Below, in pieces: positions 60,579 through 64,000 of a DNA stretch of 64,000 nt (positions are counted from its first letter, which is position 1; each line of letters begins with the position of its first letter). Under the pieces are notes generated by a model that saw only the letters and a program-made list of their open reading frames with translations, had not been told where the DNA came from and searched no databases. The translations under genes and the position numbers were made by a program. The stretch is from contig NZ_SCNV01000043.1 of the NCBI RefSeq assembly GCF_005503145.1, positions 1-64,000 of the forward strand. The letters run 5' to 3'. The stretch comes from Burkholderia sp. 4M9327F10 (lineage in GTDB: Bacteria; Pseudomonadota; Gammaproteobacteria; Burkholderiales; Burkholderiaceae).

Positions 60579-62054
60579 ATGACCAAGCAATGGGAAGTCG
60601 TTATCGGTCTCGAGACGCACACGCAACTGTCGACCGTCTCGAAGATTTTCTCGGGCGCCGCCACGCAGTTCGGCGCAGAACCCAACACGCAGGCCTGCCC
60701 TGTCGATCTGGCCTTGCCCGGTTCGCTGCCGGTGATGAACCGCGGCGCCGTGCAACGGGCGATTGAATTCGGTCTCGCGATCGGCGCAACCATCGCGCCG
60801 CGCAGCATCTTCGCGCGCAAGAACTACTTTTACCCCGATCTGCCGAAGGGCTATCAGATCAGCCAGTACGAGATTCCTGTGGTGCAGGGCGGCCAGGTCA
60901 CGATTCAGGTGCCCGCCAACGAGAAGGCCGGCAAGGAAGCGTACGAGAAGACCATCAACCTGACGCGCGCTCACCTCGAAGAAGACGCAGGCAAGTCGCT
61001 GCACGAAGACTTCGCGGGCATGACCGGCATCGACCTGAACCGCGCCGGCACGCCGCTGCTCGAAATCGTCACCGAGCCGGAAATGCGCAGCGCGGCGGAG
61101 GCAGTCGCGTATGCGAAGACGCTGCATACGCTCGTCACGTGGCTCGGTATCTGCGACGGCAACATGCAGGAAGGCTCGTTCCGCTGCGATGCGAACGTGT
61201 CGGTGCGGCCGCTCGGGCAAGAGGAATTCGGCACGCGTGCCGAGATCAAGAACCTGAACTCGTTCCGCTTCCTAGAAGAAGCGATCCAGTACGAAGTGCG
61301 CCGCCAGATCGAGCTGATCGAAGACGGCGGCACGGTGGTGCAGGAAACGCGTCTGTACGATCCGGACAAGCGCGAAACGCGTTCGATGCGCAGCAAGGAA
61401 GACGCGCACGATTACCGCTATTTCCCCGATCCGGATTTGATGCCGCTCGTGATCGACGCGGCGTGGGTCGAGCGTGTGAAGGCCGAAATGCCGGAACTGC
61501 CGGTGGCGATCCAGCAGCGCTTTGTCGGGCAGTACGGTCTGACGCCTTATGACGCGGGCGTGCTGACTTCGAGCAAGGCGATGGCCGCTTACTACGAAGC
61601 GGTGGTCGCAAAGGTGGGCGCGGCGCAAGCCAAGGTCGCTGCAAACTGGCTGATGGGCGAAGTCTCGTCGCTGTTGAACCGCGAAGATCTCGACATCGCC
61701 GACAGCCCGGTTTCCGCCGCGCAACTCGCGCTGCTGCTGCAACGCATTGCCGACGGCACGATCTCGAACAAGATCGCGAAGGAAATCTTCGTCGCGATCT
61801 GGGACGAGAAAGCCACTGACGAAGCGGCCGCCGACCGCATCATCGAAGCAAAGGGTCTCAAGCAGATTTCCGATACCGGCGAACTGGAAGCGATCATCGA
61901 CGAAGTGCTCGCGGCCAACCAGAAGTCGGTCGAGGAATTCCGCGCCGGCAAGGAAAAGGCGTTCAACGCGCTGATCGGCCAGGCGATGAAGGCCACCAAG
62001 GGCAAGGCGAATCCGCAGCAGGTCAACGAGCTGCTGAAGAAAAAGCTATCCTGA
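60579..62054 (+). CDS. gatB: Glutamyl-tRNA(Gln) amidotransferase subunit B
   Basis: A 491-residue GatB that phosphorylates the misacylated tRNA and transfers ammonia to it. The N-terminal VIGLETHTQLSTVSKIFSG is the family signature, and the C-terminal YqeY-like tail domain is present. ATG at 60579 follows AGGAG. Confidence 0.97.
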   Translation: MTKQWEVVIGLETHTQLSTVSKIFSGAATQFGAEPNTQACPVDLALPGSLPVMNRGAVQRAIEFGLAIGATIAPRSIFARKNYFYPDLPKGYQISQYEIPVVQGGQVTIQVPANEKAGKEAYEKTINLTRAHLEEDAGKSLHEDFAGMTGIDLNRAGTPLLEIVTEPEMRSAAEAVAYAKTLHTLVTWLGICDGNMQEGSFRCDANVSVRPLGQEEFGTRAEIKNLNSFRFLEEAIQYEVRRQIELIEDGGTVVQETRLYDPDKRETRSMRSKEDAHDYRYFPDPDLMPLVIDAAWVERVKAEMPELPVAIQQRFVGQYGLTPYDAGVLTSSKAMAAYYEAVVAKVGAAQAKVAANWLMGEVSSLLNREDLDIADSPVSAAQLALLLQRIADGTISNKIAKEIFVAIWDEKATDEAAADRIIEAKGLKQISDTGELEAIIDEVLAANQKSVEEFRAGKEKAFNALIGQAMKATKGKANPQQVNELLKKKLS

Positions 62055-62210
62055 CGCAAGTGATGTAAATGCCGAACCGCGCGTGTGTGGATCAGCGCGC
62101 GGCTTCGGTCACAACGGGCTGTTGCCGGACGAAAGTGGGGCAGCGGCCCGTTTCCTTTGGTTGGCGCGACCCGAATTTTCACTAACGTTAGGCGCCTCTG
62201 GAGACACTGC

Positions 62211-63047
62211 ATGGCGAAACAGCCAGAACTCGACGAATTCCGCGTGCCGTACTTCGACGACAAGAAGATCGCGAAATTCGCGCTCACCGATTTCGATCCT
62301 GCCGCGAAGCCGTTTTCGACAGGCTCGAAGGACGGCGACCGCGAGCGTCTTGCCGAGATCGGCGCGAGGCTCGACGAGTTGCAGGAACGCCTGCATGCGC
62401 AGCGCCTGCAACGCGTGCTGCTCGTGTTACAGGGCATGGATACGAGCGGCAAGGACGGCACGATCCGCGCCGTGTTTCACGAGGTGGATCCGCTCGGCCT
62501 GCACATCGTGCCGTTCAAGGCGCCGACCGCCACCGAACTGGCGCACGATTTCCTCTGGCGCGTGCACGCGCAGGCGCCCGCTGCCGGCGAACTGACGATC
62601 TTCAACCGCAGCCATTATGAGGACGTGCTGGTGCCGGTCGTGCTCGGCCAGCTCGACGAGGCCGCGCGCGAGCGGCGCTACCGCCACATCCGCGATTTCG
62701 AGGCTATGCTGGCGGACAACGGCACCACGATCATCAAATGCACGCTGCACATCTCGAAGGACGAGCAGCGTTCCCGCTTGCAGGCACGCATCGACGATCC
62801 GACCAAACACTGGAAGTTCGACGTTTCGGATCTGGAAGCGCGCAAGCAGTGGGATCAGTATCAGACGGCGTATCACAACGCGCTGTCTGCAACCTCGACG
62901 CGTTATGCGCCCTGGTACATCATCCCGGCCGATTCGAAGTCGCATCGCAACCTGATGGTCGCTGAACTACTGCTGCGCACGTTTGAAGCAATGAAGCTTG
63001 AATATCCGCCTGCGAAGGAATCGCTCAAGGGCGTGAAGGTCGAATGA
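62211..63047 (+). CDS. ppk2: PPK2-family polyphosphate kinase
   Basis: A 278-residue polyphosphate:nucleotide phosphotransferase. Walker A VLQGMDTSGKDGTIR (about 71-85), the IFNRSHYEDVLVPVV segment and the lid region KDEQRSRLQARIDDP match PPK2. It transfers phosphate between polyphosphate and nucleotides; the class cannot be told safely by eye. The start at 62211 gives the family N terminus; the frame from 62085 reads through the gatB-ppk2 gap. Confidence 0.92.
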   Translation: MAKQPELDEFRVPYFDDKKIAKFALTDFDPAAKPFSTGSKDGDRERLAEIGARLDELQERLHAQRLQRVLLVLQGMDTSGKDGTIRAVFHEVDPLGLHIVPFKAPTATELAHDFLWRVHAQAPAAGELTIFNRSHYEDVLVPVVLGQLDEAARERRYRHIRDFEAMLADNGTTIIKCTLHISKDEQRSRLQARIDDPTKHWKFDVSDLEARKQWDQYQTAYHNALSATSTRYAPWYIIPADSKSHRNLMVAELLLRTFEAMKLEYPPAKESLKGVKVE

Positions 63048-63098
63048 GCACCAGAATTCAACTACGAATCGACAACGAACCTACAACAAAGGAACGAC

Positions 63099-63878
63099 AT
63101 GTTGCGTGTGATTACCGCCAACCTGAACGGCATCCGCTCTGCGGCGAAAAAGGGCTTTTTCGAATGGTTTGGTGAGCAGAAGGCGGACGTGCTGTGCGTG
63201 CAGGAAATCAAATGCTCGCAGGACGACATGACCCCCGAGTTTCTCGCTCCGCATAACTTCACCGGCTACTTCCAGCATGCGGTGAAGAAGGGCTACAGCG
63301 GCGCCGGCGTTTATACCCGCCACGAGCCGGACGAAGTGATCATCGGCTTCGGCAGTGAAGAGTTCGACCCGGAAGGGCGTTATGTCGAACTGCGCTTCGG
63401 CAAGCTCTCGGTGATCTCGGTGTATGTGCCGTCGGGCTCGAGCGGCGAAGATCGTCAACAGGCCAAGTTCCGCTTCATGGACGAGTTCATGCCGCACCTC
63501 GCCGAACTCAGCAAGGAACGCGAAGTGATCGTGTGCGGCGACGTGAACATCGTCCACAAGGAAATCGACATCAAGAACTGGAAGGGCAACCAGAAGAACT
63601 CAGGTTGCCTGCCCGAAGAGCGCGCGTGGCTCACGAAACTGTTCGACGAAGTGGGTTATGTGGACGTGTTCCGTACGCTCGACCAGCGGCCCGAGCAATA
63701 CACGTGGTGGAGCAATCGCGGCCAGGCGTATGCGAATAACGTCGGGTGGCGGATCGATTATCAGATCGCCACGGCCGGCATTGCCGGCAAGGCCAAGCGT
63801 ACCGACGTGTTCCGCGATATCAAGTTCAGCGACCACGCGCCCGTGACGGTCGACTACGACCACAAGCTCAAGAAGTAA
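63099..63878 (+). CDS. xth: Exodeoxyribonuclease III
   Basis: A 259-residue ExoIII/AP endonuclease for base-excision repair. Asn7 in TANLNGIR, Glu34 in CVQEIKC, the CGDVNIVHKEID segment, RIDYQI and the catalytic His in FSDHAPVTVDY are in place. AAAGGAACGAC precedes the ATG. Confidence 0.95.
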   Translation: MLRVITANLNGIRSAAKKGFFEWFGEQKADVLCVQEIKCSQDDMTPEFLAPHNFTGYFQHAVKKGYSGAGVYTRHEPDEVIIGFGSEEFDPEGRYVELRFGKLSVISVYVPSGSSGEDRQQAKFRFMDEFMPHLAELSKEREVIVCGDVNIVHKEIDIKNWKGNQKNSGCLPEERAWLTKLFDEVGYVDVFRTLDQRPEQYTWWSNRGQAYANNVGWRIDYQIATAGIAGKAKRTDVFRDIKFSDHAPVTVDYDHKLKK

Positions 63879-63917
63879 GCGCGCGCCGGTCCGTCAGCGC
63901 GTGAGTGCACCGGCGCT

Positions 63918-64000
63918 TCAGTCGCCGCGCACAGGGATGCGGCGCGGACGGCCGATGCCCGCATAGTCGGGCAGTTCATCGACCGTCTTGCCGATTGCCT
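63918..64000 (-). CDS. C-terminal fragment of an unidentified protein
   Basis: A minus-strand frame enters from the right edge and stops at 63918-63920. The visible 26 residues read AIGKTVDELPDYAGIGRPRR and end in VRGD. The composition looks coding and the convergent placement against xth fits a gene end, but the product cannot be identified from this piece. Confidence 0.5.
   Translation of the reverse strand, partial: AIGKTVDELPDYAGIGRPRRIPVRGD

Noticed and set aside
58505..60820. 771-codon minus-strand ORF
   Set aside because: Antisense to gatC and gatA; composition of a shadow frame, no domain.

Overview
The window reads as a GC-rich betaproteobacterial chromosome, most likely Paraburkholderia or a close relative in the Burkholderiaceae. 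The evidence is gene content and order: dprA-def-fmt-(lysE)-htpX-rsmB-DUF4390-ntrY-ntrX, queCED, mreBCD-mrdA-rodA and gatCAB-xth, with Burkholderia-type protein sequences. No taxonomic search was run, so the genus is an inference. Most of the window is ordinary core genome. Accessory or atypical parts lie at the far left edge and at about 22.7-27.7 kb.

Left edge (1-1550): a retron. A reverse transcriptase gene, cut off by the window edge, has all the hallmark RT motifs including YADD and the A-x-x-H region typical of retrons. Upstream of it, on the same strand, is a short RNA gene with a near-consensus sigma70 promoter, a 15-bp inverted repeat of a1/a2 type, a candidate AGC branch site and two stem-loops.

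1.6-13.5 kb: catabolism. A CitMHS-type carboxylate transporter and an AtuA/DUF1446 pair lie divergent from a LysR regulator. An AraC/GyrI-type regulator follows. Next comes a compartment-free ethanolamine pathway: permease eat, EutB and EutC, then an acetaldehyde dehydrogenase (ExaC/AcoD type) with a DUF779 partner. The dehydrogenase has a sigma54-like promoter and upstream TGTTCA repeats.

13.5-22.7 kb: a Zn/Cd/Pb P-type ATPase with a very long His-rich N terminus faces its MerR-type regulator across a textbook 19-bp-spacer promoter. Then come a small zinc ribbon, DbpA helicase, an aminotransferase, an amino-acid binding protein, and a PadR/FAD-monooxygenase pair with an operator palindrome.

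22.7-27.7 kb: accessory zone. Two small unknown genes sit behind a LexA box. An orphan fimbria-like secreted protein is followed by a 0.6-kb gene-free stretch. A type VI secretion cargo cassette (PAAR with a C-terminal extension, then a peptidoglycan amidase) lies tail-to-tail with a small membrane-anchored protein that may be its immunity factor. A YdcF-like protein and tRNA-Lys(CUU) close the zone. The DNA here looks visibly richer in AT.

27.9-42.4 kb: thioesterase, patatin, a D-2-hydroxyacid dehydrogenase, pckG, a LysR regulator, topB, a thioredoxin-like protein, dprA, def, fmt, a LysE exporter and htpX. 42.5-51.8 kb: rsmB-DUF4390-NtrY/NtrX-like two-component system, tRNA-Phe, queC-queE-queD, then a 33-codon leader ORF coupled to an HpaI-type aldolase and a Sel1-repeat protein. 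51.9-64 kb: the elongasome operon mreB-mreC-mreD-mrdA-rodA on the minus strand, then gatC-gatA-gatB, ppk2 and xth on the plus strand, and the tail of an unidentified minus-strand gene at the right edge.
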